Numbered from the stretch's first letter, positions 27,843 through 36,872 are shown. The stretch is DNA of 64,000 nt from Xanthomonas sp. Leaf148 (GCF_001423585.1 NZ_LMOP01000008.1:62953-126952); one strand, 5' to 3'. Numbers and translations: made by a program. Notes: generated by a model not told the origin, from the letters alone.

Positions 27843-28403
27843 ATGCGCGAAGAAGAGCTGAAGGACCTGGCCAGGGCGTTGGGTACGCTGGCCGCCACGA
27901 TCGACGCGCGCGAACAGCGCCAGCACGCCGCGCTGGAGCGGGACATGGCAGCGTTGCGCACGCTCGCCGCGCGCAACGGGGATGAAATCAACCGCCTGGT
28001 CGGCGGCGCGGTGCCGCAGCTGCAACAGGCCTGGCAACAGGCGCTCGACAGTAGTCTCGCCCCCGCTTCGCGTCGGCTGGAAGCGGTGATCTTACGTTCC
28101 GGCACGGCATTGCAGGCGGTGGAAACCGCGCACGAAGCGCTACGCAGCCGTTGGCTCTCTCGCGCCTGGATCACCTGCGCCGGGCTGATCGTCGCGACGG
28201 TGCTGGCCTGTGCTTCGAGTGTTTACCTGCTGACCGAAGCGCGCCGCGACCTGACCCGATACCGGATCGACGCCAAGGTGCTGCAGGCCGTGGCCAACAG
28301 CGACGTGGTTCTGTGCGGAGACCGTTTGTGCGCCAACGTCGATCCGCGCGGAGCACGCAGCGGCGCGCGCAACCAATACCGGGTGGTCAGGCCGCGGCCA
28401 TGA
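27843..28403 (+). CDS. Coiled-coil, single-pass membrane protein downstream of the lipase
   Basis: 186 residues, no named domain recognised. Residues 1-110 are charged and helical (EELKDLARALGTLAATIDAREQRQ and following), predicted coiled coil. One membrane helix lies at about 117-138 (AWITCAGLIVATVLACASSVYLL), and a short C-terminal part carries a Cys pair (VVLCGDRLCANVD) suited to a periplasmic disulfide. It begins 61 bp after the lipase stop, same strand. The topology (long cytoplasmic coiled coil, short periplasmic tail) suits a chaperone, adaptor or membrane anchor for the lipase, but no function is established. It could be unrelated to the toxin. Confidence 0.75.
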   Translation: MREEELKDLARALGTLAATIDAREQRQHAALERDMAALRTLAARNGDEINRLVGGAVPQLQQAWQQALDSSLAPASRRLEAVILRSGTALQAVETAHEALRSRWLSRAWITCAGLIVATVLACASSVYLLTEARRDLTRYRIDAKVLQAVANSDVVLCGDRLCANVDPRGARSGARNQYRVVRPRP

Positions 28404-28494
28404 TGGGGCGCCCTGAGCACCATAGCAGCGCAGGCGCGTCGGACCGACCGGCGAGGCCACGGTACCATTGGTGGTTTGGACCACGGCCCCCGCC

Positions 28495-29274
28495 ATGAAG
28501 ATCGCCTCCTGGAACGTCAACTCGCTCAACGTGCGCCTGCCGCACCTGCAACAGTGGCTCACCGACGTCGCGCCGGACGTGGTGGGCATCCAGGAAACCA
28601 AGCTGGAAGACCACAAGTTCCCGGACGCGGCGCTGGCCGCGCTTGGGTATCGCAGCGTGTTCTGCGGGCAGAAGACCTACAACGGCGTGGCGATCCTGTC
28701 GCGCGCGCCAGCGTTGGACGTGCAGATGGGCATCCCCGGGTTCGATGACGTGCAACAGCGCGTCATCGCCGCCACCGTCGATGGCGTGCGCATCATCAAT
28801 CTGTACGTGGTCAACGGGCAGGACGTGGGCACCGACAAATACGCCTACAAACTGCGCTGGCTCGATGCGGTGCACGCCTGGATCGCGCAGGAGCTGCAGC
28901 GCCACCCGCAGTTGGTGGTGCTGGGCGACTTCAATATCGCCCCGGACGCGCGCGACGTGCACGACCCGGTGGTGTGGAACGAGACCCATATCCTCACCTC
29001 CACCGCCGAGCGCGCCGCGCTGGAAAAACTATTGGCGCTGGGCCTGCACGATGCGTTTCGTTTGCATCATGACCAAGCCGAGCAGTTCAGTTGGTGGGAT
29101 TACCGCCAGGCCGCGTACCGCCGCAACCTGGGGCTGCGCATCGACCTGACCCTGGTGTCGGATGCGCTGCGCGCACGCGCGGTGGCGTCGGGCATCGACC
29201 GCGAACCTCGCACCTGGGAACGCCCCAGCGACCATGCCCCGGCCTGGGTGCAACTGGCGGAGGCCGGCGCATGA
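28495..29274 (+). CDS. xth: Exodeoxyribonuclease III (AP endonuclease)
   Basis: DNA-repair nuclease of 259 residues, EEP superfamily. It incises at abasic sites and has 3'-5' exonuclease activity. Motifs: MKIASWNVNS (Asn), GIQETKL (metal-binding Glu), NLYVVNG, VVLGDFNIAP (Asp, Asn), and C-terminal ERPSDHAP (catalytic Asp-His). Length matches the ExoIII family. It overlaps the next gene by 4 bp (ATGA). Confidence 0.95.
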   Translation: MKIASWNVNSLNVRLPHLQQWLTDVAPDVVGIQETKLEDHKFPDAALAALGYRSVFCGQKTYNGVAILSRAPALDVQMGIPGFDDVQQRVIAATVDGVRIINLYVVNGQDVGTDKYAYKLRWLDAVHAWIAQELQRHPQLVVLGDFNIAPDARDVHDPVVWNETHILTSTAERAALEKLLALGLHDAFRLHHDQAEQFSWWDYRQAAYRRNLGLRIDLTLVSDALRARAVASGIDREPRTWERPSDHAPAWVQLAEAGA

Positions 29275-29708
29275 GCGAGCGTCATCTGCGTCGCAGCACC
29301 CACAAGATCGGCGACGTGACGCTGGGGCCGGTTCACCGTTTGAGTTGCCATTGCGGCGCCGTGCAGATCGACCTGGAATTGCCGCACGGCCTGCTCGATC
29401 CACGCCGTTGCGATTGTTCGATGTGCCGCCGTCGTGGCGCCATCGTCGCCTCGGTCGCGCTCGATGGCCTGCACGTGCGGCAGGGCGAAGACGTGCTGCG
29501 CCTGTATCAGTTCAACACGCACGCCGCAGCGCATTATTTCTGCGGCGTATGCGGCATCTACACCCATCACCGGCGCCGCTCCAATCCCAACGAATACGGC
29601 TACAACGTCGGCTGCCTGGAAGGCGTCAATCCATATGCGCTGAACATCGCGGTGCAGGTGGAAGACGGCGTCAACCATCCGGCAGATCGCGCCGCTGCCG
29701 GCAGCTGA
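29271..29708 (+). CDS. GFA/CENP-V family zinc protein
   Basis: Protein of 145 residues with the glutathione-dependent formaldehyde-activating (GFA) fold. Two zinc sites are visible: SCHCGAV with CDCSMCRRRG, and FCGVCGIYTHH. Family members either bind glutathione or are of unknown function, so formaldehyde handling is only a label. It is translationally coupled to xth (ATGA overlap) and followed by a strong hairpin. Confidence 0.88.
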   Translation: MSERHLRRSTHKIGDVTLGPVHRLSCHCGAVQIDLELPHGLLDPRRCDCSMCRRRGAIVASVALDGLHVRQGEDVLRLYQFNTHAAAHYFCGVCGIYTHHRRRSNPNEYGYNVGCLEGVNPYALNIAVQVEDGVNHPADRAAAGS

Positions 29709-29713
29709 AACGA

Positions 29714-29739
29714 CACTGCCCGGGCAAGCCCGGGCAGTG
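29714..29739 (+). terminator. Hairpin after the xth-GFA operon
   Basis: Perfect 12-bp stem (CACTGCCCGGGC / GCCCGGGCAGTG) with a 2-nt centre, 5 bp beyond the GFA stop. No U-run, but the position and stability suggest an operon end. Confidence 0.7.
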
Positions 29740-30032
29740 CAGTCACCGATGTGGCGCGATTTAGATCGGCTAACCAATCGACCGCGCAGTCGTCGGGGGC
29801 GCGGCCAGTGCCCGGAATCGGTATGCACCGCTCGTATGCTGCGGTTCTCCCGTGCCGTCCCTCTCCACCTGCGACTGCTCTTTAGCCGTTCTTAAAGCGA
29901 CCAGCAAAACAGCCAGCCGACTACCGGATGGATGCGGCCCATGCCCGGAGGCGGATGCCGCGCGTACGCTACGATGACGCCGTGTTGTCCGTATGCACCT
30001 GACGGCCGCACCCACCGGTTTATAGGACGCTG
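29740..30032. other. Intergenic region with dispersed element copy C
   Basis: The gap between the GFA gene and glsB (29709-30032) is 324 bp including the hairpin. It holds element copy C and no gene. A related run of gccgcaccc and ctgttagcgc occurs at 30006-30040 at the glsB end, possibly a further degraded piece. Confidence 0.5.
29820..29895. repeat. Dispersed intergenic element, copy C (diverged)
   Basis: Shares gtatgcacc-gctcgtat, gccgtccc, tccacctg, cgac and ttagccg in the same order as copies A and B. It again lies downstream of an operon (xth-GFA). Confidence 0.55.
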
Positions 30033-30284
30033 TTAGCGCACGCGGCCACGGGTAAACAGATTGACGATGGCCAGCAAAATCACCGCACCCACCAGCGACC
30101 AGACAAAGGTCATCACGGTGATCGCCTGATTGATGCCGCCGCCTAAAAACCAGCCAGCGATCATTGCACCGACGATGCCGACCACCACATTGAGAATGAT
30201 GCCCTGCTGTGCATCGCGACGCATGATGATGCTGGCCAGCCAACCCACGATGCCGCCGATGATCAACCAGATAATGATGCCCAT
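30033..30284 (-). CDS. GlsB/YeaQ/YmgE family membrane protein
   Basis: Small inner-membrane protein of 83 residues with three hydrophobic helices and the family pattern MGIIIWLIIGGIVGWLASI, GIILNVVVGIVGAMIAGWFLGG and a final VIGAVILL-like helix (VGAVILLAIVNLF). Often annotated transglycosylase-associated, though no catalytic function is shown; usually stress-induced. GGAG precedes the ATG. Monocistronic. Confidence 0.9.
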   Translation of the reverse strand: MGIIIWLIIGGIVGWLASIIMRRDAQQGIILNVVVGIVGAMIAGWFLGGGINQAITVMTFVWSLVGAVILLAIVNLFTRGRVR

Positions 30285-30401
30285 GGTGCCAATCTCCTCG
30301 TTCGCTTGCACCGGGAGCGGTGCATGGGCGCCATTGGACGCAGCGCGCCGTGAAGCAGCTGTCGAGCGCGATGCGCGCACTTCCCCTACGTTGGGGTTGG
30401 T

Positions 30402-31007
30402 GTGCACGGCGTGACAGCGCACGCCGGGTGGCAGCATGGCCCGGTGCAGCTATGGCTGCGTCCGCATCGGCCCGGTGAGCGCGGCGAGCCGCAGGCGCGG
30501 CAGCTGCTTGGCCCGGCCCTGGCGATCGACCCGGCCGCGGTGCCGCTGCTGCGCGATGCGCGCGGCCGACCCTCCCTGCAACCGGCGCTGCCCGACTGGG
30601 ATACCGGCTGGAGCCACAGTGGCGACTACCTGCTGGTCGGGTTGGGCCGCGGCGTGCGGCTGGGGGTGGATCTGGAACGCATCCGCGCCCGCCCGCGCCT
30701 GCTGGACATCGCGCAGCGTTTCTTTCATCCGGACGAACTGGCGTTGCTGGCGGCGCTGGAGACCGACGCACAGCAGGCGCTGTTTTTCCGTCTGTGGTGC
30801 GCCAAGGAAGCCTTGCTCAAGGCCTATGGGCATGGCCTGTCGTTCGGCCTGCATCGGCTGGCGTACGCCGTTGACTTGGATGGCGCATTGCACCTGCAGT
30901 GGTGCGACCCCGAACTAGGCGATGCCGCACAGTGGCAGCTGCACGAATGGTGGGCCGCGCCGGACTGCCGCGCCGCGCTGGCGTTTTATCCTCAGCCCGC
31001 CGCGTGA
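30402..31007 (+). CDS. 4'-phosphopantetheinyl transferase (Sfp type)
   Basis: Protein of 201 residues that transfers phosphopantetheine from CoA to a carrier-protein serine. Key motifs are GVRLGVDLERIR (metal-binding Asp and Glu) and FFRLWCAKEALLKAYGHGL (W-x-x-KEA). Upstream WSHSGDYLLVGLG contains the conserved His-Ser. A compact Sfp/HetI-like enzyme of this size serves polyketide, peptide or aryl-polyene synthases; xanthomonadin is a candidate pathway, by inference. The GTG start at 30402 gives normal length; no strong ribosome-binding site is seen. It converges with phoD, overlapping by 16 bp. Confidence 0.88.
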   Translation: MHGVTAHAGWQHGPVQLWLRPHRPGERGEPQARQLLGPALAIDPAAVPLLRDARGRPSLQPALPDWDTGWSHSGDYLLVGLGRGVRLGVDLERIRARPRLLDIAQRFFHPDELALLAALETDAQQALFFRLWCAKEALLKAYGHGLSFGLHRLAYAVDLDGALHLQWCDPELGDAAQWQLHEWWAAPDCRAALAFYPQPAA

Positions 31008-32578
31008 GGCGCCGCGCCATACGGCAAGATCGGCTGACGGAACTGCGCCGTGCCATCGAGATCGCGCAAGGTCACCGTCAACACGCCGCTGGCGCCGTCG
31101 ATCTCCACCTCTCCGAAGAACTGATACCCGCCCAACGGTGAGGTGTTCGGCGCGGGCGGCGCCTTCTGGAACACCACCGTCGGGCCGAAGGTGGCATCCA
31201 GCGCATTCGGCCCGAAGCTGCCGGCATTGAGCGGGCCGCCGACGAATTCCCAGAACGGCTCGAACTGCTGAAACGCGGCGCGGTCCGGATGGTAGTAGTG
31301 CGCGGCGCAGTAATGCACATCGGCCGTCAGCCACACCGTGTTGCGGATGCGCGCGCGGCTGATGAAGCGCAGCAGCGCGGCGATCTCCTGCTCGCGTCCG
31401 CGCGGCGCGCCGTCATCGCCATTGGCGATCGCTTCCCAGCGCGGGCGCCCGTTGCCATCTTCGCCATCGGGGACCTGCAAACCGATCGGCATGTCGGCGG
31501 CAATCACCTTCCACTGTGCGCGTGAGCCGGCCAGCTCGCGCTGCAACCAGGCCAGCTGCTCGGCGCCGAGAAATGCGGTCTCCGCGCTCGGCGTGGGTTG
31601 CAGATTGTCGCTGTTGGCACCGCGATAACTGCGCATGTCCAGCACGAACACATCCAGCAGCGGGCCATAGCCGATCTTGCGATAGATGCGCCCATTGCCA
31701 TCGGCACGCACGCCGCGCATCGGTGCATATTCCAGAAACGCCTTGCGCGCACGCGTGGCCAGTACACCGATGTCGCGCACCTGGTAGCGCGCATCCAATT
31801 GCTTGCCGGGCGACCAGTTGTTGGTGGTTTCGTGGTCGTCCCATTGCCACAGTTGCGGCACCTCGGCATTGAAGCGGCGCACATGCTCGTCGAGCAGGTT
31901 GTAGCGGTAGTTGCCGCGGAATTCGTCCAGCGTTTCGGCCACCTTGCTCTTGGCCGCGGTGGTGAGATTGCGCCAGCGTTTGCCGTCTTCCACGGTGAGT
32001 TCGGCCGGGATCGGGCTGTCGGCATAGATGGTGTCGCCGCTATGCAGGAAGAAATCCGGGTTGCGTGAGCGCATCGCGCTGTAGATGCGCATGCCGCCGA
32101 TGTCGGGATTGATGCCGAAGCCCTGGCCCACGGTGTCGCCGCTCCAGACAAAACGCACATCGCGGCGTGTCTGCGGTGCGCTGCGCAGATGGCCATGCAC
32201 CGGCGCACTCAGCACACCGCTGTCGGCATCTTCGAAGCGCACCCGATAGAAAATGTCCTGGTCGCACGGCAGCCCGCCCAGATCCAAGCGCGCGGTGAAA
32301 TCGTGGGCGGGTACCGCCATGCCTCCCTCCACGCGACGCGCCTGGCGCAGGCTCGGTCGCGTATCCCATTCCACCCGCATCCGCGCCGGGCGATCCGCGC
32401 GGCTCCACAGCAGCGCGCGACCATCGCGCACATCGCCGCTCTGCACGCCATCGGTGATGATCGGTCGCCCGGAGGGCGCGGCCAGACTGCGTGCAGACCA
32501 ACCGCCGGCCGCCGGCAGCAACAGCCCGGCGCCCAAACCTTGCAACACGCGGCGGCGCGCGGGATCGGAGGCAGTCAT
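30992..32578 (-). CDS. phoD: PhoD-type alkaline phosphatase, Tat-exported
   Basis: Calcium/iron-dependent phosphatase or phosphodiesterase of 528 residues. The Tat signal is in residues 1-35 ([21 protein letters not shown]). PhoD N-terminal domain: [27 protein letters not shown]. Metallophosphatase core: [49 protein letters not shown] and [16 protein letters not shown]. It releases phosphate from mono- and diesters in the periplasm or outside the cell. The ATG at 32578 follows AAGGA. It overlaps the PPTase gene tail to tail. Confidence 0.94.
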   Translation of the reverse strand: MTASDPARRRVLQGLGAGLLLPAAGGWSARSLAAPSGRPIITDGVQSGDVRDGRALLWSRADRPARMRVEWDTRPSLRQARRVEGGMAVPAHDFTARLDLGGLPCDQDIFYRVRFEDADSGVLSAPVHGHLRSAPQTRRDVRFVWSGDTVGQGFGINPDIGGMRIYSAMRSRNPDFFLHSGDTIYADSPIPAELTVEDGKRWRNLTTAAKSKVAETLDEFRGNYRYNLLDEHVRRFNAEVPQLWQWDDHETTNNWSPGKQLDARYQVRDIGVLATRARKAFLEYAPMRGVRADGNGRIYRKIGYGPLLDVFVLDMRSYRGANSDNLQPTPSAETAFLGAEQLAWLQRELAGSRAQWKVIAADMPIGLQVPDGEDGNGRPRWEAIANGDDGAPRGREQEIAALLRFISRARIRNTVWLTADVHYCAAHYYHPDRAAFQQFEPFWEFVGGPLNAGSFGPNALDATFGPTVVFQKAPPAPNTSPLGGYQFFGEVEIDGASGVLTVTLRDLDGTAQFRQPILPYGAAPHAAG

Positions 32579-32847
32579 GGGGTGTCCTTCGCGCAACGGG
32601 GGAGCTTGCAGATGTAGCGCCGCTGTCTTACCGCTGCGTGTCCGGCACCGGCACGGCTCCAGGCCGCGTGACCGGGATCACGCCGATGCCGGCAAGCGAT
32701 GCGCCCGCATCGCCGAACACGCCGGACCGCACGCCCGCGATGCGTTGCCGTGTCGCGGCTGCCAACCAATGCCGTGAAGTGGCGGCCGACTGCGTCGACG
32801 CACGCTCTGTTTGAATCCTGCTTCAGATCATTCCTGCGAGCATCGAC

Positions 32848-33070
32848 GATTCCCGATTCCCGATTCCCGATTCCCGATTCCCGATTCCCAATTCCCAATT
32901 CCCAATTCCCGATTCCCAATTCCCGATTCCCAACCCCCAACCCCCAACCCCCAACCCCCAATCCCCAATCCCCAATCCCCAATCCCCAATCCCCAATCCC
33001 CAATCCCCAATCCCCAATCCCCAATCCCCAACCCCCAACCCCCAACCCCCAATCCCCAATCCCCAATCCC
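32848..33070. repeat. Heptamer microsatellite (gattccc/aattccc, then aaccccc/aatcccc)
   Basis: About 32 contiguous 7-bp units. The first 12 or so are gattccc or aattccc, then four aaccccc, a long run of aatcccc, three aaccccc and a final aatcccc run. The minus strand reads GGGGATT repeats, a canonical G-quadruplex-forming pattern. It ends about 40 bp before the rsmG start. Confidence 0.95.
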
Positions 33071-33100
33071 GCCACGCCACGCCACGCCACGCCCACCTGC

Positions 33101-33106
33101 GATAAT
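33101..33106 (+). promoter_or_regulatory. Extended -10 element of rsmG (probable leaderless transcript)
   Basis: TGC-GATAAT, an extended -10 with 6 nt between its end and the ATG at 33113. The predicted transcription start is the ATG itself. No ribosome-binding site is present. Confidence 0.65.
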
Positions 33107-33112
33107 CGCGCC

Positions 33113-33751
33113 ATGAACGATGCCGCACTTCCCCCCGATGTCTCCGCCGCACTGGCGCATGGCCTGCAGGCCCAATCCCTGGATGCGGATTTCGCCGCGC
33201 CGTTGCTGCGCTATCTCACGCTGCTGGTGCGCTGGAACAAGACCTACAACCTCACCGCCGTGCGCGACCCGCGCGAGATGGTCACCCGCCATCTGCTCGA
33301 TTCGCTGGCCATGCAGCCCTACATCGCCAGCGGCACCCTGGCCGATCTGGGCACCGGCCCCGGCCTGCCCGGCATCCCGCTGGCGATCACCCGCCCGCAG
33401 CTGCAGGTGACGCTGGTGGAAAGCAACGGCAAGAAGGCGCGCTTCATGCGCGAGGCCTTGCGTCACCTGGCGCTGGGCAATGCGCGTGTGGCCGAGTCGC
33501 GCGCCGAAGCGCTGGATGAGCCGGCCGCCTACGACCACCTCACCGCCCGCGCGCTGGATACGTTGGCCGGCATCATTGACGTCGGTGGGCACCTGTTGCG
33601 CCCGGGCGGCAGCCTGCTGGCGATGAAGGGGATCTATCCGCACGAAGAAATCGCCGCGCTCCCGGCCGGCTGGACGCTGGCCGAGGTACACCCGCTGCAG
33701 GTGCCTGGCCTGGATGGCGAACGGCATCTGGTGGTAGTGCGTAAGGCCTGA
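33113..33751 (+). CDS. rsmG: 16S rRNA (guanine-N7) methyltransferase G
   Basis: Methyltransferase of 212 residues (GidB) that makes m7G527 in 16S rRNA using S-adenosylmethionine; loss gives low-level streptomycin resistance. The SAM-binding fold is clear: [42 protein letters not shown] and [18 protein letters not shown]. Length matches the family. mnmG is not its neighbour here, unlike the usual arrangement. The start is placed at MNDAAL after the -10-like GATAAT, with a leaderless mRNA inferred. The heptamer repeat array just upstream could influence its promoter. Confidence 0.95.
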   Translation: MNDAALPPDVSAALAHGLQAQSLDADFAAPLLRYLTLLVRWNKTYNLTAVRDPREMVTRHLLDSLAMQPYIASGTLADLGTGPGLPGIPLAITRPQLQVTLVESNGKKARFMREALRHLALGNARVAESRAEALDEPAAYDHLTARALDTLAGIIDVGGHLLRPGGSLLAMKGIYPHEEIAALPAGWTLAEVHPLQVPGLDGERHLVVVRKA

Positions 33752-34095
33752 GCCGAAGCCACGTTTATCGGCCTCGAGCGGCCCTCACCCCGACCCTCTC
33801 CCGCAAGCGGGAGAGGGAGCGATACTGCCCTCGCCAAGCACGTCACGTGCTTTACCTCCGGCGAAGAGGTGACGACCGGCTTCTGACAAGCCCACCACGA
33901 CCCTTCCCCCCGCCTGCGGGGGAAGGTGCCCGCAGGGCGGATGGGGGCAGTCCCTGACTCGCCCCGCCATATCAATCCAGCCGCCGACACTCCAGCCACA
34001 CCCGTGCGTCGGCCCGCGTTGGGACTTCCGGCCCATGGCAGCGCTCCCGGGGGCTGCCATGATCGGGCGTTCGCTCCAGATCAGGCTCTCCGCAC
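33752..34095. repeat. Repeat-derived hairpins between rsmG and DUF885 gene
   Basis: 344 bp without a gene. A perfect stem CCCTCTCCCGC / GCGGGAGAGGG (33794-33817) can end rsmG mRNA. A second stem cccttcccccc/gcgggggaagg (33901-33926) continues into tgcccgcagggcggatgggg; the same block recurs at 53961-54007, so it is a dispersed element. Confidence 0.75.
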
Positions 34096-35907
34096 GTGAC
34101 CTCTCCTCTCGCCGCCGCACTCTCGCTCGCCCTGCTGGGCCTGTCCTTCGGCGCTGTCGCCGCCCCGCCCGTCGCCGCTCCGGCCACGCTGACTGCCGAA
34201 GCACCTGCCGACGCGCGCTTCCGCGCGATCTACGAAAAAGAGTGGGCATGGCGTCAGGCCGAAACCGGCCAGGCCGATGAAGACACCGACACCACCGGCG
34301 ACAACACCAAGCTGCCGGACGTCGGCGCGGCCGCGCAGCAGGCGCGTCTGACGGTCTGGGAGGGTGTGCTCAAGCAGCTCGACGGCATCGACCCCAAGCA
34401 GCTCTCGCCCGCCAACCAGATCAACCTTGCGATCTATCGCCCGCAGGTGGAAAACCTCGCAGCCGAAGTGCGTCTGCGCCTGTACGAGATGCCGTTCAAT
34501 TCCGACAGCTCGTTCTGGTCCAACCTGGGCTTCATGGCCCAGCGGCCGATGAAGACCGCCGCCGAGTACCGCGCCTACATCGCGCGCTTGAACGATGTGC
34601 CGCGCTATTTCGACCAGCAGATGGTCAATATGCGCACCGGCCTGGCGCGCGGCTTCAGCGTGCCGCGCGCGGTGCTGGACGGGCGCGATGTCTCCATCGC
34701 CACCGTTGCCGAGGTTAAGGACCCCACCGAGTCCACCTTCTACGCGCCGTTCAAGCAACTGCCGGCGCAGATCCCGGCCGCTGAGCAGGCCCAGTTGCGT
34801 GCGCAGGCCAAGACTGCGGTCAGCGGCGCAGTACTTCCGGCCTACGCCAAATTGCTGACCTTTTTCCGCACCGACTACATGCCCAAGGCGCGCACTACTT
34901 TGGCGGCCGAAGCGCTGCCCAATGGCAAGGCGTTCTACCGGCAGCAGATCCGCGAATACACCACGCTGGAATTGACGCCCAAGCAGATCCACCAGATCGG
35001 CCTGGACGAGGTGGCGCGCATCCAGACCCAGATGAACGCGATCATTCAGCAGGTGGGGTTCAAGGGCAGCTTCGCGCAGTTCCTCACCTTCCTGCGCACC
35101 GACCCGCAGTTCTACGCCAAGACCCCGCAGGAGCTGCTCGATCGCGCCGCATGGATCTCCAAGCGCGTGGACGGGCAGGTGGGCAGGTTCATCGGTACGC
35201 TGCCGCGCGGGCGCTTCACCATCAAGCCGGTGCCGGCCGATATCGCCCCGTTCTGGACTGCCGGGCGCGGCGGCGCCACGACCTATTGGGTCAACACCTA
35301 CAACCTGCCGTCGCGGCCGCTGTACAACCTGCCGGCGCTGACCTTGCACGAGTCTTCGCCCGGGCATTCCTTGCAGGGCTCGCTCGCATTGGAGCAAGGC
35401 GAGCAGCCGGCATTCCGGCGCGAAAACTACATTTCCGCCTATGGCGAAGGCTGGGCGCTGTACACCGAAAAACTTGGCCAGGAGATGGGCATCTACGAGA
35501 CCCCGTACGAGGAATTCGGCCGGCTCACCTACGAAATGTGGCGCGCCTGCCGGCTGGTGATCGACACCGGCGTGCATCACGACGGCTGGACCCGCGAGCA
35601 GGCGCTGGCCTATCTGCGCGACCGCACCGCGCTCAGCGAGCATGAAGTCACCACCGAAGTGGACCGCTACATCTCCTGGCCCGGCCAGGCGCTCAGCTAC
35701 AAGCTGGGCGAGATCACCATCGTCAAGCTGCGCGCCGAAGCCGAACGCGAGCTGGGCGAGCGCTTCGACATCAAGGCCTTCCACGACGTGGTGCTGAAGC
35801 AGGGCTCGGTCACCTTGCCGGTGCTGGAGCAGCAGGTGCGTGCGTTTATTGCCGAGAGCAAGGCGCGCCCGGCCAAGCCCAAGTCAACCGCTGCCGCCGC
35901 GCCCTGA
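34096..35907 (+). CDS. Exported DUF885 family protein (putative metallopeptidase)
   Basis: Protein of 603 residues with a signal peptide (about 1-23, LLGLSFGAVAA). The DUF885 region covers nearly the whole mature chain. HESSPGH near residue 416 matches the HExxPGH metal-binding motif of this group, related to M32-like helical metallopeptidases, and YGEGWALYTEKLGQEMG follows, the usual second zinc-ligand region. Function is not established; periplasmic oligopeptide hydrolysis is the likeliest. The C-terminus ends in a Lys/Ala/Pro tail. The GTG start gives a complete signal peptide; no strong ribosome-binding site is seen. Confidence 0.88.
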   Translation: MTSPLAAALSLALLGLSFGAVAAPPVAAPATLTAEAPADARFRAIYEKEWAWRQAETGQADEDTDTTGDNTKLPDVGAAAQQARLTVWEGVLKQLDGIDPKQLSPANQINLAIYRPQVENLAAEVRLRLYEMPFNSDSSFWSNLGFMAQRPMKTAAEYRAYIARLNDVPRYFDQQMVNMRTGLARGFSVPRAVLDGRDVSIATVAEVKDPTESTFYAPFKQLPAQIPAAEQAQLRAQAKTAVSGAVLPAYAKLLTFFRTDYMPKARTTLAAEALPNGKAFYRQQIREYTTLELTPKQIHQIGLDEVARIQTQMNAIIQQVGFKGSFAQFLTFLRTDPQFYAKTPQELLDRAAWISKRVDGQVGRFIGTLPRGRFTIKPVPADIAPFWTAGRGGATTYWVNTYNLPSRPLYNLPALTLHESSPGHSLQGSLALEQGEQPAFRRENYISAYGEGWALYTEKLGQEMGIYETPYEEFGRLTYEMWRACRLVIDTGVHHDGWTREQALAYLRDRTALSEHEVTTEVDRYISWPGQALSYKLGEITIVKLRAEAERELGERFDIKAFHDVVLKQGSVTLPVLEQQVRAFIAESKARPAKPKSTAAAAP

Positions 35908-35970
35908 GCGATGCATGCGATGCGGCCAAGGCCGCGCCTACGTCGACCGCGTCGACCGGGTTGTGACCGC

Positions 35971-36400
35971 GTCGCGGCCAGGTCCGCTCCTACAAGTCAG
36001 CAGGACCAGCCGATTTTGCCGAAGCCAAGCTGTCGTAGGAGCGGCCCCGGCCGCGATGCCGTCCCGACACCCTCAACGCCGCAACGCGTGATCGGCCATT
36101 TGGCACACCAGACACACCGCCTCGACGGTCCATCCGCCTCCTTCCGGTGGCTGTGAATTGGTCGGGACCGCATCGCGGCCAGGTCCGCTCCTACAAGTCA
36201 GCAGGACCAGCCGATTTTGCCAAAGCCAAGCTGTCGTAGGAGCGGCCCCGGCCGCGATGCCGTCCCGACTTCCTCAACGCCGCAACGCGTGATCGGCCAT
36301 TTGGCACACCAGACACACCGCCTCGACGGTCCATCCGCCTCCTTCCGGTTACCGTGAATCGTTCGGGACTGCGTCGCGGCCAGGTCCGCTCCTACGACGG
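35971..36400. repeat. REP-containing 201-bp tandem duplication
   Basis: tcgcggccaggtccgctcc recurs at 35972, 36173 and 36374, a period of 201 bp, giving two full units and a partial third. Each unit holds the inverted pair ggtccgctcctac ... gtaggagcggcc (GTAG-type REP) and ~130 bp of identical non-REP flank. It fills most of 35908-36488, which has no gene. Confidence 0.9.
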
Positions 36401-36488
36401 TTGCCGGTGAGCGCCTTGCGATCCGGACCGGCCACTGCGCGCCCGGATGCGATTGTGTAACTGCCCTGGCCCCGATACGCTGCGTGCC

Positions 36489-36872
36489 ATGCTGTTTCGA
36501 CGCGCCCGCTTATTGCACCCTCTGCTGCGCCTGATGGCGCTGGCAGTGCTGGTCATGGGTGTGCTGGTCGCGCCGGTGGCCTGTGCACTGGGCGATGTGC
36601 ATGCGCTGGCGCACGACCAGGCGCATCTGGACGACAGCGCGCCGCACGGTCACGACGGCGCCGATGAAGACGATGCCGGCGAGCGCGATGGTGCCGGCCT
36701 GCTGCATGCCTTGATGCACAGCGGTTATTGCCATGGGCATAGCCCGGCGATGCTGCCTGCCATCGCCTGGGGTCCACTGCCGATGCGCGCACACGCGCAG
36801 CCGGCCGCGCTGACCTCCGATTACCGTTCGCATCTGATCGATACCTTGCTGCGGCCCCCGATCGCGGCCTGA
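36489..36872 (+). CDS. Small His-rich exported protein before the RND efflux operon (CzcI-like)
   Basis: 127 residues. Hydrophobic N-terminal signal (LLRLMALAVLVMGVLVAPVACA), then a stretch rich in His and Asp (HALAHDQAHLDDSAPHGHDG) and a second His cluster (LLHALMHSGYCHGH). Such small periplasmic proteins begin czc/cnr-type operons, where they are thought to sense or buffer divalent metal; homology to CzcI is by position and composition only. ATG at 36489 is preferred to 36447 because the signal peptide starts there. Its TGA lies next to the following open frame; the czcC start is 56 bp on. Confidence 0.72.
   Translation: MLFRRARLLHPLLRLMALAVLVMGVLVAPVACALGDVHALAHDQAHLDDSAPHGHDGADEDDAGERDGAGLLHALMHSGYCHGHSPAMLPAIAWGPLPMRAHAQPAALTSDYRSHLIDTLLRPPIAA

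Larger units (their letters stand above)
32579..33112. other. Intergenic region upstream of rsmG
   Basis: 534 bp. 32848-33070 is a heptamer microsatellite, followed by (gccac)4 at 33071-33090 and a -10-like box just before rsmG. The left part (32579-32847) has no supported gene. A frame continuous with rsmG passes through the repeat but would change with each heptamer gained or lost. Confidence 0.6.

Noticed and set aside
34081..35784. 567-codon minus-strand frame
   Set aside because: Antisense to the DUF885 gene, no motif or start signal.
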